Source: Flavobacteriales bacterium
GTDB taxonomy: Bacteria; Bacteroidota; Bacteroidia; Flavobacteriales_D; Crocinitomicaceae
Direction of reading: 5' to 3'
Assembly: GCA_013373595.1 (NCBI GenBank)
Contig: JABXHO010000044.1
Coordinates: forward strand, 19,948 to 83,947
Length of the DNA: 64,000 nucleotides
Shown: positions 25,093 through 35,090 of the stretch, piece after piece
Position numbering within the stretch: position 1 is the stretch's first letter
Layout of the letters: each line of letters opens with the position of its first letter
Position numbers and translations under genes: made by a program
The notes under the pieces: model-generated
What the model was told of the DNA's origin: nothing
Database searches by the model: none
The model's input: the letters and a program-made list of their open reading frames with translations, nothing else

Positions 25093-28000
25093 TCACTCTC
25101 CAACAGTTACCCGTACTCCTTCAGAATGTGATGTAAACTCAGGGGCGTACATACACTGAATGGTTGTAACTCCATTCGAGAAATCTCCTTCATGACTCAC
25201 GCGTAAATCGTATTCAAACACGTATGTCCCTTTTGGAACGAAGTCCATAAAGAAGTTCGTAGCGGCATCGCCAGTGCTTTCGTAATATCCCAAGCCATCT
25301 TGCCACTTGTGGCGAGAGATGACATTAATTGGTTCGAATCCAGCTGCACGCATATCTTTCATGTGAACGTACTCCATATTTCGATCCGTTCTCAACTCAA
25401 TGCGAACGCGCACTTTGTCACCAGGTTTCAATTTCGTTCCATCTTGGATCGGCGTAATGACTGGTCCGTTGTCGGTGTTTTGTACCAAGAACAATTTTTG
25501 CTGCAATTTCAACGGCGTTTCGGCATGGGTAATTTTATCCAAATCTTCGAAATATTGCCAGTACATGGCGCCCCAACTTACACCTTCGGTAGATCTCGTA
25601 ACGGTCACGTTCCCCATTTCGGGTACAATTTCTTCTGAGCCCCACGATTTTTTGAAGTAGCCTGTTCCAGCTTCTTTGTCTTCAGCATCAATCAAGGTAT
25701 TGTTGACCTTAATCGTCACTTGTTCGTCGTTTTCTAGCAATTCCGTTCCACGAAGTAAAAGGGCATAACACGCCTCAGCTGTCGCTTTGGTCGTTTTCCA
25801 ATCGGTGGTTTGTTTTTGCTTGAGCAACCACACTTTCAATTCTTCCACAGCATCCTGATCGTCTGCAACTTCGTCGAAGGCTTCAATCATCATGGCTTGC
25901 GTTTCGATAGGCGCCTGGTACCAGTAGTATCCGCTAGTATTTTCCTTCCAGTACATTCCCAATTCTTCGTGTACAATAGAACGTTCTTTCAAGGACTTCG
26001 TAATCTTCGTTGGAAGCGTTTCGATATCGTTTCGCTTCGCTTGAAGGGCAATCATTCCCTGTCCGTAAATGTTAAACTTCAACCAGTAGGTTTCTGCTTG
26101 ATCTTGGTAATAATCGAAAGCTTCTTTCAAATCCTTGTCCATCTGAATATCTTTGAAATAGCTACGTGCGTACAGATATTGAACAACGCTTTGAGAGATA
26201 TGTTTCTCATCCAGATAGTTCTCATGACGCGCCTTCGTTCGTTTGTATTCTTTCACCACCTCTCGATCCAAGTAAGCAATGGCATTTTGAACCATACTCC
26301 ACGCTTTTTTGTCTTCACGAACGCTTTTCACACCCAAATGATCCAAGTGTCCCATTCCAGTAACAATGTGCTGCGTGATGTAACGACTTTCTGGCATTCC
26401 AGGGAACCACGGCCATCCACCGTTTGACACTTGCATGTTCTCCAGCTTGCGAAGGGCTTTGTTGAGTTCATTGTCCATTTTATTCAAATCGAAGAGAAGA
26501 GCTACGCGCTTTTTGCGTTCGCTTTCATCTTTGGCATCGAGTACCCATGGTGTTTCTTGCAAGATCACAGATTTCAACTCTTGGTTTTTCTCCAAATTCG
26601 ATAGGAAAGCATCTGGACTACTCTCTTTCCATTGCTCAAATACCGATTTGATTTTTGGACTCGAATTCACAATAGATGAAGCCAAGGCATTCGAATAATA
26701 ACGCGTGAATGTTTGTTCGGCGCATTCATGTGGATATTCCATCATGTAGGGCATGGCTTGAATCGCATACCAAGCTGGATTCGAGGTGTATTCCAAGGTC
26801 AACCGATGATGCTTCAAGCTCGAAGAACTTCCGCTGTTTACCAGTTTATCGAAAGTAAAGTTCTTTGTTCCGATTCCTTTACTTGGCAATGGTAATGACT
26901 CTGTGACCAACATGCGATTCGACAGCACGGGCAAAGCCATTTCTTCTCCGTCGGTGAAAACTCCTGCTTGCGCCACTACGCGATAGGTTACGGCACTGAT
27001 TCCAAACGGTACTTCGATGTCCCAGGCAAGTTTAGCACTTTGACCTTTTTTAGCCGTAAAGTTCACCGTTGGATTGTCGTTCTTGAATTCCGCATCAATG
27101 GGTTCCATTGTAAGCGAGTTGAACAACATCAACTTGGCAGATCCGCCTAAATCGCCTTCGGAAAGGTTCGACACTTTAGCAGTGAAGATCATGTGATCTC
27201 CTTCACGGAAGAAGCGAGGTGCATTCGGCATCACCATCAATTCCTTTTGTGTCACGACTTCTTCTTGAATCGTTCCGATTTTCAAATCCTTTGTGTGTGC
27301 CAACCCGAGGAATTTCCATCGTGTTAAAGCTTCAGGAACAGTAAACTTCAGGACCACTTCGCCTTTTTCGTTTGTTTCCATCTGAGGATAGAAGAAGGCG
27401 GTTTCGTTCAAGTTTTTTCGTGCTTTCACCTGATTAAGATCGACACCGTTCTTGTCTTTGTTGCCCATCGGACCGCCAGCTTGCGATTGCTTACCAGTGG
27501 CAATTGAACCATCTTCCTTGTTTTTTTGAACTGAAACCTCCTGTTGTACTGGAGCAGGCATTTCCTCTGCTTCTGCTGAATCCATCAAATAAACTGCTCC
27601 ATCTTGATCCATACGTTCTGCGCGGGCTGTTCCACCTACTAACTGACTTTTGAAATAATAGTTTCGGTAGCGATCGTATCCGCTGAAGCCCCACCAATTC
27701 AGAGCATCATAGGAACGACTAGGGAAAGACACGTATTCGTTCCAGTTGTCAGCATGTGCTCGCGCACGTGAGCTACTAAAACTTTGAGAGTTGTAATGTC
27801 TGTATGAATAGCTCGTTCGATACGGATCAAGCGAGAAATAATTAGATGCGAATTCATCCAGAGAAGCATCGTACATGGTCGCGAGTAACTCGGCAGCTAC
27901 TGCAGAACCATTTGGACCTTTGATGATTAATTTCCATTCTTCAGGTGATCCTGGAACGAGTTTGTTTCTGAAGGTCTCAAAGGAGATGTCTAACTTTTTA

Positions 28001-31000
28001 TTTGAATAAGGCACCATGATCACTTGCTTCGTAGTGTGCAAACGGCCGTATTTAATCGATGTGAATGTCACACTGAAATTACCGCGATATTCCTCACGAA
28101 CAGGGATTTTAATGGATTTTTGTCCTTTGCTGAGCAGAATAAAGTCTTTTGAAATAACTTTTCCGTGTAATTCTACTTCGTAGAGTATTGTTAGATCTTC
28201 GGTAGCGGTAGAAATGAGTATTTCTGCTGTTTCGCCTGGCTCACACAACACGTTGATGGGTGTCATTGTCCAAATCTCACTTGTCGGATTTTCACTCGCC
28301 TTTTTATCGAGCAGCGTGATGTATTCAATCTCCTCAACCGTTTCACCGAATTTATCAACCGATTTGGTTTCAACCACGTAACGTCCGGGTTTCCAATTGT
28401 TCATTCCTTTGAATACAATGGTATCCGAAGTTTTTGTATCGAACGCAACATTCAACACTTCTTTTCCGCGCTTGAAGTTTTTGACATCGTCTTCATTCGC
28501 GTATACATCATGCGGAAACAATTTATCGAACTCACTTTCCGCAATCATCGGCAAGTCAGGGCGGTCCCAGTGTTGCATTCTAAAAACCTTTTCGGGCTCA
28601 ATGAGTTGCGTCACTTTTACCGTTCCCGAAGCAGGTGTTTTCTGTCCGTTTAGATTGGTAGTGGAAATCGTGAACACATTTTTCTGAGTACGATCAACCA
28701 CGTCACTGATCTGCAAATTAAGGTTCAAACAATTGTAGCCAACTGTTACCCACTGCGATCCGCTGCGCGTTTCACCATTCACATCAGTGACATCTGCATG
28801 AATTTCGTACGTGTACAAAGGAGAATACTTCTTATTGATGGTTGGATCTTCCAATGCATCAAACGCGATGGTAAATTCACCGTTTTCGTCTGTTTTGAGG
28901 GTGCCATTTTTAATCTCGACAGGAGAAGATTGACGTGGATAGAATCCCCAACGGTAATAGGTCCACGGATTGAATCGTGAAGATCGGGTTACGCGGTACT
29001 GAACATCTGCGCCGTCAATATTTGACCCTGCGTAGGCTTTCGCATTTCCTTTCAATTCTATGCGCTCACCCAGTTTGAATGACCCTTCAATAGGGGAGAA
29101 CTCCACTTCGAATTTTGGACGTTTGTATTCTTCTACACTGAAATATTTATAATCGTTGCCATCCTTGATGTGCATGCTGCCCAAAAGTCCTCCTGTTGGA
29201 GCGATAAACGATCCTGAAAACGTTCCGTATTCATTCGTACGAACAGACACTTCGGCTACTTTTTGATAGTTCACATCGAGCAGTTGCACCTTCGATGAAG
29301 AATTGGTAACGAGTGTATTGGTTTCTCCTTTTTGTCGAATCTTAATTCCTTTGAAATAGATTTTTTGTCCAGGTCGATAAATCCCGCGATCAAGGAAGAA
29401 GTAGGTGTTCGTTGCATCGGAAACGCGCTCTTTTGCCTTTTTACTTTGACTCACGTCATTCCCCGTGTTGAATTCATCGTTTGCATGAGTTAGGTGAAGT
29501 AGAAAATTGCGGTAGTTCGACGTGGGAGCGATATTCAATCTTCCGTCTGAACCTGTTCGGAGCGTTTGCTTGAGTTTGGTTTCGTATTGCTGCTTCGAAT
29601 AACTGTATGAGCGTTCAAATAATTCAACTTTTACGCGATTGATGGGCTGCCCCGTAGATCGATCGGTAACGAATAGTGTGTGAGAATTATCTGAATTTGT
29701 CGTGTAGGTGTAAGCCAGATTGGTTACCCAATACGAATCGTGCAAGATGGTATTGTGATCTTTTAGAAAGGATTTTTTCGGAGAAATAAGAATGGCGTAA
29801 AGTCCAAGATCGAGGTTCGGAAGCGCAATTTCCGTTGAGTGATCTTGGTAATCACCTGGATTTTCCAATTGAAAGGTGAGCTCTTTGCTTACCTCTTTTT
29901 TCAGCAATTGATTGAGTAATTCATCATCGTAGTAACGGTAATTTGAGTAGAAATCAGAAGGAACCTTGATGAGACGTACGTATGCACTATCTACATTTCG
30001 GTAGGAAATCTTCACACGTCCGTTTTCGTTCTTCGCGTAGGCAATTTCGTTTTCAGATGATAACGATTTTGATTCAATAGTAGAAGCTAGTCGCTTGCAC
30101 ATTTTTGCTCCATACGAATCAGGAAATTTCTTGATCGCTTCTTGGCAAATCGTCAATGCTTTTTTCTTATCCCAGCGCGTTTCGGGTTGCTCTGGCGTGT
30201 ATGTTTCGCCTTGTTGATTGTAATAATCGGCAATGTAGTAATGAACTTCTGCGGTCGCTTGGTGAGTTGGATATTTGTTCGCCAAAGCGTTCAGTGAAGT
30301 GAGGTACAACTCGTCCTTTTTCGGAGAAATAGACTGGTTGCGCATGAACTTCAATCGCTCGATTTCCAAATCGATAAATGGCGCTACTTTGTGATCTCTC
30401 AATCGAAATGCTGTGAGTTCTTGGTAGATTTTCGTTGCCAAATAAAGATTGGAAGTTTCTGTTTTCGATTCAATATTCAACGTGACAAAATCACGAGCAC
30501 TTCCCAAATAGGTTTCATTGTCAATCACAAACTTGACCTCTGGTCGGACCAATTCAGATTCTGAATTTGCAAAATAATTGATGGCACGGTGAGCGAGAAA
30601 ATCATACAAAGTTGGGCGTAGATTTCGAGCCGTAATGTTTTGTACGAGAATTTCACGGAAATCGTATAAGTCGGTATGTTGCAAACTATCCGCATTCTCC
30701 AATGAGAGCATGTATTGCGTGCGAACGTGCTCAGAAATTGTTTTTAAATCCCATGTGCGAACGTCGTTATTCTCAAAATTCACCGTTTGACTTCGTTCTA
30801 TGAATTTCCATCGATTAGACTCATAGTATTGCCAATAAACTTCTGCAGTTACGGAGTGAATTAATTGTTTGATGGGAAAGCTGTTTTTTTCAGAGAGATT
30901 ATTCAACTCAGCAAGCGCCAAAACAAAGTCATCTTCTTCCAAATACGCATTGTACTTCATGCGGTGAATAACCGATTTGACAACCTGCGGAGCGTTTTCT

Positions 31001-31272
31001 TCCTGTTTCGCTTGAGCAAATATGGAGTTAACAACTTCTAGTGCGCTTTTGAAGAGACCTTGCTTCTCGAGGGAATCAACTTTCACCCATAAACTGGAGT
31101 AATCTCCATCAAAATTATATTTCAGCATGGGCATTTCAGGTTTTTTAGCGGTGTGAATTTCACTCTCAACACTTTCATTTTCTGACTGCTTCTTCTCCTT
31201 TTCGCACGATTGTGACATGAGAATTAGCGAAAATGCAACGAGGCAAGTGGTATAAATAAATGATCTTATCAT
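25093..31272 (-). CDS. Very large alpha-2-macroglobulin-family lipoprotein with thioester motif
   Basis: A 2059-residue predicted lipoprotein (lipobox 'LMSQSC', Cys23). N-terminal helical/TPR-like region (~45-400), then macroglobulin beta-domains including an MG2-like region ('RGIYRPGQKIYFKGI', ~630-645) and a low-complexity, acidic bait-like stretch (~1215-1270). An alpha-2-macroglobulin domain ('FFYPQMETNEKGEVVLKFTVPEALT'-region, ~1295) and an alpha-toroid with the thioester motif Cys1517-A-E-Q1520 follow, then a C-terminal receptor-binding-like domain. By family knowledge these trap proteases covalently in the periplasm or at the surface. No penicillin-binding protein pbpC neighbours it, unlike Proteobacterial homologues. 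A 216-residue secreted protein gene lies 8 bp upstream on the same strand. Confidence 0.88.
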   Translation of the reverse strand: MIRSFIYTTCLVAFSLILMSQSCEKEKKQSENESVESEIHTAKKPEMPMLKYNFDGDYSSLWVKVDSLEKQGLFKSALEVVNSIFAQAKQEENAPQVVKSVIHRMKYNAYLEEDDFVLALAELNNLSEKNSFPIKQLIHSVTAEVYWQYYESNRWKFIERSQTVNFENNDVRTWDLKTISEHVRTQYMLSLENADSLQHTDLYDFREILVQNITARNLRPTLYDFLAHRAINYFANSESELVRPEVKFVIDNETYLGSARDFVTLNIESKTETSNLYLATKIYQELTAFRLRDHKVAPFIDLEIERLKFMRNQSISPKKDELYLTSLNALANKYPTHQATAEVHYYIADYYNQQGETYTPEQPETRWDKKKALTICQEAIKKFPDSYGAKMCKRLASTIESKSLSSENEIAYAKNENGRVKISYRNVDSAYVRLIKVPSDFYSNYRYYDDELLNQLLKKEVSKELTFQLENPGDYQDHSTEIALPNLDLGLYAILISPKKSFLKDHNTILHDSYWVTNLAYTYTTNSDNSHTLFVTDRSTGQPINRVKVELFERSYSYSKQQYETKLKQTLRTGSDGRLNIAPTSNYRNFLLHLTHANDEFNTGNDVSQSKKAKERVSDATNTYFFLDRGIYRPGQKIYFKGIKIRQKGETNTLVTNSSSKVQLLDVNYQKVAEVSVRTNEYGTFSGSFIAPTGGLLGSMHIKDGNDYKYFSVEEYKRPKFEVEFSPIEGSFKLGERIELKGNAKAYAGSNIDGADVQYRVTRSSRFNPWTYYRWGFYPRQSSPVEIKNGTLKTDENGEFTIAFDALEDPTINKKYSPLYTYEIHADVTDVNGETRSGSQWVTVGYNCLNLNLQISDVVDRTQKNVFTISTTNLNGQKTPASGTVKVTQLIEPEKVFRMQHWDRPDLPMIAESEFDKLFPHDVYANEDDVKNFKRGKEVLNVAFDTKTSDTIVFKGMNNWKPGRYVVETKSVDKFGETVEEIEYITLLDKKASENPTSEIWTMTPINVLCEPGETAEILISTATEDLTILYEVELHGKVISKDFILLSKGQKSIKIPVREEYRGNFSVTFTSIKYGRLHTTKQVIMVPYSNKKLDISFETFRNKLVPGSPEEWKLIIKGPNGSAVAAELLATMYDASLDEFASNYFSLDPYRTSYSYRHYNSQSFSSSRARAHADNWNEYVSFPSRSYDALNWWGFSGYDRYRNYYFKSQLVGGTARAERMDQDGAVYLMDSAEAEEMPAPVQQEVSVQKNKEDGSIATGKQSQAGGPMGNKDKNGVDLNQVKARKNLNETAFFYPQMETNEKGEVVLKFTVPEALTRWKFLGLAHTKDLKIGTIQEEVVTQKELMVMPNAPRFFREGDHMIFTAKVSNLSEGDLGGSAKLMLFNSLTMEPIDAEFKNDNPTVNFTAKKGQSAKLAWDIEVPFGISAVTYRVVAQAGVFTDGEEMALPVLSNRMLVTESLPLPSKGIGTKNFTFDKLVNSGSSSSLKHHRLTLEYTSNPAWYAIQAMPYMMEYPHECAEQTFTRYYSNALASSIVNSSPKIKSVFEQWKESSPDAFLSNLEKNQELKSVILQETPWVLDAKDESERKKRVALLFDLNKMDNELNKALRKLENMQVSNGGWPWFPGMPESRYITQHIVTGMGHLDHLGVKSVREDKKAWSMVQNAIAYLDREVVKEYKRTKARHENYLDEKHISQSVVQYLYARSYFKDIQMDKDLKEAFDYYQDQAETYWLKFNIYGQGMIALQAKRNDIETLPTKITKSLKERSIVHEELGMYWKENTSGYYWYQAPIETQAMMIEAFDEVADDQDAVEELKVWLLKQKQTTDWKTTKATAEACYALLLRGTELLENDEQVTIKVNNTLIDAEDKEAGTGYFKKSWGSEEIVPEMGNVTVTRSTEGVSWGAMYWQYFEDLDKITHAETPLKLQQKLFLVQNTDNGPVITPIQDGTKLKPGDKVRVRIELRTDRNMEYVHMKDMRAAGFEPINVISRHKWQDGLGYYESTGDAATNFFMDFVPKGTYVFEYDLRVSHEGDFSNGVTTIQCMYAPEFTSHSEGVRVTVGE

Positions 31273-31280
31273 GGGTGTAA

Positions 31281-31931
31281 TTATTCAGTAATCAGTGAAA
31301 ATGTGCTACGTTCAACAAAGAATTTTGAAGAAAGTTGATCGAATTCTTCCTGAGTTGGAGAAAGCACGATAATGTTTTGCGAATTCTCGGTTGTTTTACG
31401 TTGAGATTCAATAAAGCTAAATGCATTTTGATCGGGTTCGTAATCGAAATCACTCATGGTCATTTTCCCATTGGAAAACACAATTTTTACAGGCAAGAAC
31501 TTACCGTTCTCATCGAAATTGAGGATATATTCCCGATCGTTGATGCGTGTCAATTTTGCACTTGAATAGGAAGAAATAACCGCATCACGGTTGCGAATTC
31601 CAAAGTGATAATAGCCTTTTTCATATACGCATTGAAGAGAATCTCCTTCTACGACACCAAAAATGTAGTCGCCTTTGATTGTGTATTTGGAGGATTCACG
31701 AACCGATTTTTTGCTAATAGACGATACTTGTGTAGAAACAGCTGTAATTCCTTCTTCTGAAAACACATACGAAAGTGAACGCTCACTATCGTTGTATTCA
31801 CCAAACCATTTTTTATCGACGGTCGACACCTTTTTCTCTTCCGTAGGAAGAGGGTTCGAGAAATAATACGAATTTTGACAAAAAGTTGGGGAGGAAAGGA
31901 AAATACAGGCGATTATCGTAACTATTTTCAT
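31281..31931 (-). CDS. Secreted protein of unknown function, upstream partner of the alpha-2-macroglobulin gene
   Basis: A 216-residue protein with a signal peptide (MKIVTIIACIFLSSPTFCQ) and a beta-rich body ('YTIKGDYIFGVVEGDSLQCVYEKGYYHFGI', 'REYILNFDENGKFLPVKIVF'). No recognised domain. It ends 8 bp before the alpha-2-macroglobulin start, so the two are almost certainly cotranscribed. It could be a cofactor or ligand of the large lipoprotein, which is inference from position only. It is divergent from recJ. Confidence 0.7.
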   Translation of the reverse strand: MKIVTIIACIFLSSPTFCQNSYYFSNPLPTEEKKVSTVDKKWFGEYNDSERSLSYVFSEEGITAVSTQVSSISKKSVRESSKYTIKGDYIFGVVEGDSLQCVYEKGYYHFGIRNRDAVISSYSSAKLTRINDREYILNFDENGKFLPVKIVFSNGKMTMSDFDYEPDQNAFSFIESQRKTTENSQNIIVLSPTQEEFDQLSSKFFVERSTFSLITE

Positions 31932-32005
31932 AACTTAAATTAAGAGTGTCCGTTTTTGGTACATTTTTAAAATTAACAATTAACCTACCCTTAAACACAA
32001 AGACT

Positions 32006-33727
32006 ATGCAAAAAAGATGGTTTGTGCGTGCACCACAAGATAGTACAACCGTAGAAGCATTTCGTTCAGAATTAAAAGTAGATGCCGTTGTGGCCGAACT
32101 ATTGCTTCAGCGTGGCATTGATAGCTACGAAAAAGCGGAAGCTTTCTTTCGTCCTAAGCGCGAGCATTTGCATGATCCGTTTTTGATGAAAGATATGGAT
32201 GTCGCGGTAGAACGTCTCATTGGCGCCATTGAGCATCAACAAAAGGTGTTGTTGTATGGCGATTACGATGTGGATGGAACAACGGCGGTGACCTTGCTTT
32301 ATCATTTATTGAAAGATCGAATTGAGCACTTGGATTATTACATTCCAGATCGCTATTCGGAAGGATATGGTGTCAGCAAAGCAGGAATTAATTACGCAAT
32401 TGATCAAGAGGTTGATTTAATCATTACACTCGACTGCGGAATCAAAGCGAAGGAACGCATTCAACAAGCGCGCGATGCAGGTATTGACGTCGTTGTGTGC
32501 GATCACCACCGCCCTGGCAGTGAATTGCCCAATGCGATCGTGCTCGATCCGAAACGGGAAGATTGCAGCTATCCATTTGATGAATTGTGCGGGTGCGGTG
32601 TAGGCTTTAAATTTATGCAAGCCTTGTTTCAGCAAAAAGAATGGAACACCGCCTTGTTGTGGGATCAATTGGATTTGTTGGCACTGAGCATTGGAGCCGA
32701 TTTAGTTCCGGTTACAGGTGAAAATCGTGTGCTGGCAATGTTGGGATTGGAACGATTGAATACTTTGCCACGATTGGCATTTCGTGAGATGTTGGTGCTG
32801 GCGAACCGTAGTTTCCCTGTCACGCTAACGGACGTTGTGTTTACCATTGCTCCGCGAATAAATGCTGCGGGGAGATTGCGTTCAGGGAAATATGCCGTTG
32901 AGTTGATGATTTCGAACAACCGCGAGGAAATTGAACAACTAGCAGCTGAAATAAATGCAGACAATTCCGAGCGAAAAGAGTTGGATAAAGGCATTACAGA
33001 GGAAGCGTTGGAAATGCTCGAAACGTACCCGAAAAACCGTACAACGAACGTCGTGTTTAGTCCGAATTGGCACAAAGGCGTAGTGGGAATTGTGGCTTCA
33101 CGTATTATCGAAAAGTCGTACAAACCAACCATCGTTTTGACAAAATCGAATGGGGAAATTACCGGTTCGGCACGATCAGTTGACGGGTTCGATGTGTATA
33201 AGGCCATCGAAAAATGCTCCGACTTATTAGAGAAGTTTGGAGGACACAAATACGCTGCAGGACTTACGATGAAAGAGGAAAATGTACACGAATTCATGTC
33301 GGCTTTCGAAGCAGCTGTTTCGGAAAGTATTGACCCCAAATTATTGATTCCAGAAGAGAAAATTGACCTCGAACTATCTTTTGATGATGTCTTTCGAAAG
33401 GAAGAAAATCGAATGAAAATCCCAAGATTAAAACGAATTTTGCGACAATTTGAGCCACACGGCCCTGGAAATATGAAGCCTGTATTCGTTTCCACGAATG
33501 TTTTTTCGACCAATCTTCGAGTATTGAAGGATGCGCATTTGAAGCTTTCTGTCACACAACCCGAATCGGATGTGGTGCTCGAAGCCATTGCCTTCAATCA
33601 AGCGGACAAGGAAGAAGATGTTGCTTCGGGGATACCGTTCGACGTGGCCTACACATTAGAAATCAATCGCTGGCAAGATCGCGAAACCTTGCAGTTAAAC
33701 GTGAAGGATATTCGCCCTCACGTTTAG
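32006..33727 (+). CDS. recJ: Single-stranded-DNA-specific exonuclease RecJ
   Basis: 5'-3' ssDNA exonuclease acting in RecF-pathway recombination and mismatch repair; 573 residues from the ATG at 32006 (GTG 31946 would add 20 residues without a match to the family). DHH-family motifs: 'YGDYDVDGTTA' (~91-101), 'TLDCGI', 'VVCDHH' with Asp166-His167-His168, 'VGFKFMQAL', then DHHA1 with 'INAAGRLRSG' and 'GGHKYAAGL', and the OB-like C-terminal domain. The stop codon overlaps that of the convergent PLP enzyme gene. Confidence 0.95.
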   Translation: MQKRWFVRAPQDSTTVEAFRSELKVDAVVAELLLQRGIDSYEKAEAFFRPKREHLHDPFLMKDMDVAVERLIGAIEHQQKVLLYGDYDVDGTTAVTLLYHLLKDRIEHLDYYIPDRYSEGYGVSKAGINYAIDQEVDLIITLDCGIKAKERIQQARDAGIDVVVCDHHRPGSELPNAIVLDPKREDCSYPFDELCGCGVGFKFMQALFQQKEWNTALLWDQLDLLALSIGADLVPVTGENRVLAMLGLERLNTLPRLAFREMLVLANRSFPVTLTDVVFTIAPRINAAGRLRSGKYAVELMISNNREEIEQLAAEINADNSERKELDKGITEEALEMLETYPKNRTTNVVFSPNWHKGVVGIVASRIIEKSYKPTIVLTKSNGEITGSARSVDGFDVYKAIEKCSDLLEKFGGHKYAAGLTMKEENVHEFMSAFEAAVSESIDPKLLIPEEKIDLELSFDDVFRKEENRMKIPRLKRILRQFEPHGPGNMKPVFVSTNVFSTNLRVLKDAHLKLSVTQPESDVVLEAIAFNQADKEEDVASGIPFDVAYTLEINRWQDRETLQLNVKDIRPHV

Positions 33728-34977
33728 GCATTCAACGCTTGATCAATATCTCGAATCAAATCTGAATAATGTTCCACTCCAATCGAGAGGCGAATGAGTT
33801 TTTCGGTAATATTCATGATCGATTTTGCCTCTTGATCTACGTCAGCATGCGTCATCGTTTGTGGATGTTCCGCCAAACTTTCGGTTCCTCCCAACGAAAC
33901 AGCGAGTTTGATCAATTTGAGGTTATTCAAAAAAGAAAAGGCTTCTGCTTCCCCACCAATAACGTCAAAGGCGATCATGGCTCCGTGCGAAGTATATTGT
34001 CGTGCAATCAATGCTTTTTCTTCTTCTGTTCCATTTTTGGCCGTATTTCCTAAATAGTAAACGTGTTCAACCTTCGGGTGATTGTTCAAGAACTCAGCTA
34101 CTTTTTGTGCGTTGCTCGCTTGTTGGTCCATGCGGACTTTCAATGTTTCCAAGCTTCGCATCAGCAACCAACCTGTCCAAGGTCCGGCCATGTTTCCAAG
34201 GAAGGTGCGTAATCCTTTCACGCGAGCGATAAGTTCTTTTGATCCGAGACAAGCGCCAGCAATAACATCTGAATGACCACCAATATATTTCGTAGCTGAA
34301 TACAATACCAAATCGGCTCCGTGTTTCAACGGATGCTGCCAAAGTGGTCCCATGTAGGTGTTGTCTACGGATAAAACAACTGGTTTTTCCTCTGTTGAGA
34401 AGTGTTCCTTAATGCGCGCGCACATTTCGATATCAATCAATGCATTGGTCGGATTTGCAGGCGTTTCAATATGAATCATCGTTAAGTGAGCACCTTTTCC
34501 TGTCGCTTCGATGCGCTCGATGATTTCTTCTTCCGATTCGCCAGCCATGAAACCAATTGCTTCGATGTTCAACTTTTTCAAAAAGTGATTAATGAAATGG
34601 TCTGTTCCACCATATACAGGTCGGCTGTAGAGTAAAAGATCTCCGGGCGCCATGAATTCCATAATCGCAGTCGAAATGGCTGACATCCCACTTTCGAAAA
34701 CAGCACAATCTTCGGCTTTGTCCCATAAACACAATCGGTTTTCGAGAATTTCCAAATCGGGATTGTTCAATCGACTGTAGATCAAACCTAATTCTTCATC
34801 TTCCTCTTTTTCACTGAGTCCGTAAGCGACTTCAAAGAAGCGTTTTCCTTGCTCGGCCGAGTCGAATACAAAGGTGGATGTTTGAAAGATGGGACATTTT
34901 ATCGCACCTTCAGAAAGGGCGGGTTTGTATCCATAACTCATCATTAAACTTTCGGGTCGAAATGAAGAATAATCCAT
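33724..34977 (-). CDS. Trans-sulfuration-family PLP enzyme (methionine gamma-lyase / cystathionine gamma-synthase-like)
   Basis: A 417-residue Cys/Met-metabolism PLP enzyme. ATG 34977 gives 'MDYSSFRPESLMMSYGYKP', the usual N-terminus of this Bacteroidota subgroup; TTG 35004 and ATG 34998 are alternatives. Visible: 'GAIKCPIFQTSTFVF', 'LIYSRLNNPDLEILE', 'DCAVFESGMSAIS' (phosphate-binding), 'LSVDNTYMGP' with the ring-binding Asp, and 'YSATKYIGGHSD' with the Schiff-base Lys230. The sequence does not by itself distinguish lyase from synthase. It is divergent from an Lrp/AsnC regulator, which suggests amino-acid-responsive control. The stop overlaps that of recJ by 4 bp. Confidence 0.88.
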   Translation of the reverse strand: MDYSSFRPESLMMSYGYKPALSEGAIKCPIFQTSTFVFDSAEQGKRFFEVAYGLSEKEEDEELGLIYSRLNNPDLEILENRLCLWDKAEDCAVFESGMSAISTAIMEFMAPGDLLLYSRPVYGGTDHFINHFLKKLNIEAIGFMAGESEEEIIERIEATGKGAHLTMIHIETPANPTNALIDIEMCARIKEHFSTEEKPVVLSVDNTYMGPLWQHPLKHGADLVLYSATKYIGGHSDVIAGACLGSKELIARVKGLRTFLGNMAGPWTGWLLMRSLETLKVRMDQQASNAQKVAEFLNNHPKVEHVYYLGNTAKNGTEEEKALIARQYTSHGAMIAFDVIGGEAEAFSFLNNLKLIKLAVSLGGTESLAEHPQTMTHADVDQEAKSIMNITEKLIRLSIGVEHYSDLIRDIDQALNA

Positions 34978-35002
34978 ATGCTGTTTTTGTGTAAACATAT
35001 AC

Positions 35003-35066
35003 AATCATCTGCTTTGTGTGAAAAGGATAGAAAATAACTCTAAATTTGAAAGATATACAGATGATT
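35003..35066. promoter_or_regulatory. 9-bp inverted repeat between lrp-like and PLP-enzyme genes, candidate operator
   Basis: AATCATCTG (35003-35011) and CAGATGATT (35058-35066) are a perfect inverted repeat spaced by 46 bp, flanking the divergent promoter region. A TAAATTTG box (35041-35048) lies between them. Lrp/AsnC proteins wrap DNA at spaced half-sites, so this is a candidate autoregulatory operator. Confidence 0.45.
35041..35048 (+). promoter_or_regulatory. Predicted -7 element of the Lrp/AsnC gene
   Basis: TAAATTTG matches TAnnTTTG, 42 bp before the ATG at 35091. A TTTG at 35013-35016 is 24 bp upstream, slightly too far for the consensus. Confidence 0.4.
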
Positions 35067-35090
35067 CCATCTAATTAATAGTTTAGAATA

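Noticed and set aside
25810..26427. A 205-codon open frame antisense to the alpha-2-macroglobulin gene
   Set aside because: Composition (many Phe, His, Ile) and complete overlap with a recognisable domain protein mark it as a shadow frame.
32665..33597. A 310-codon open frame antisense to recJ
   Set aside because: Ser/Phe/Asn-rich product without domain signs; it lies fully inside the strongly supported recJ gene and is a shadow frame.
34978..35090. SAM or other riboswitch ahead of the trans-sulfuration gene
   Set aside because: The gap is short, is shared with the divergent regulator, and no conserved aptamer helices could be found by eye.
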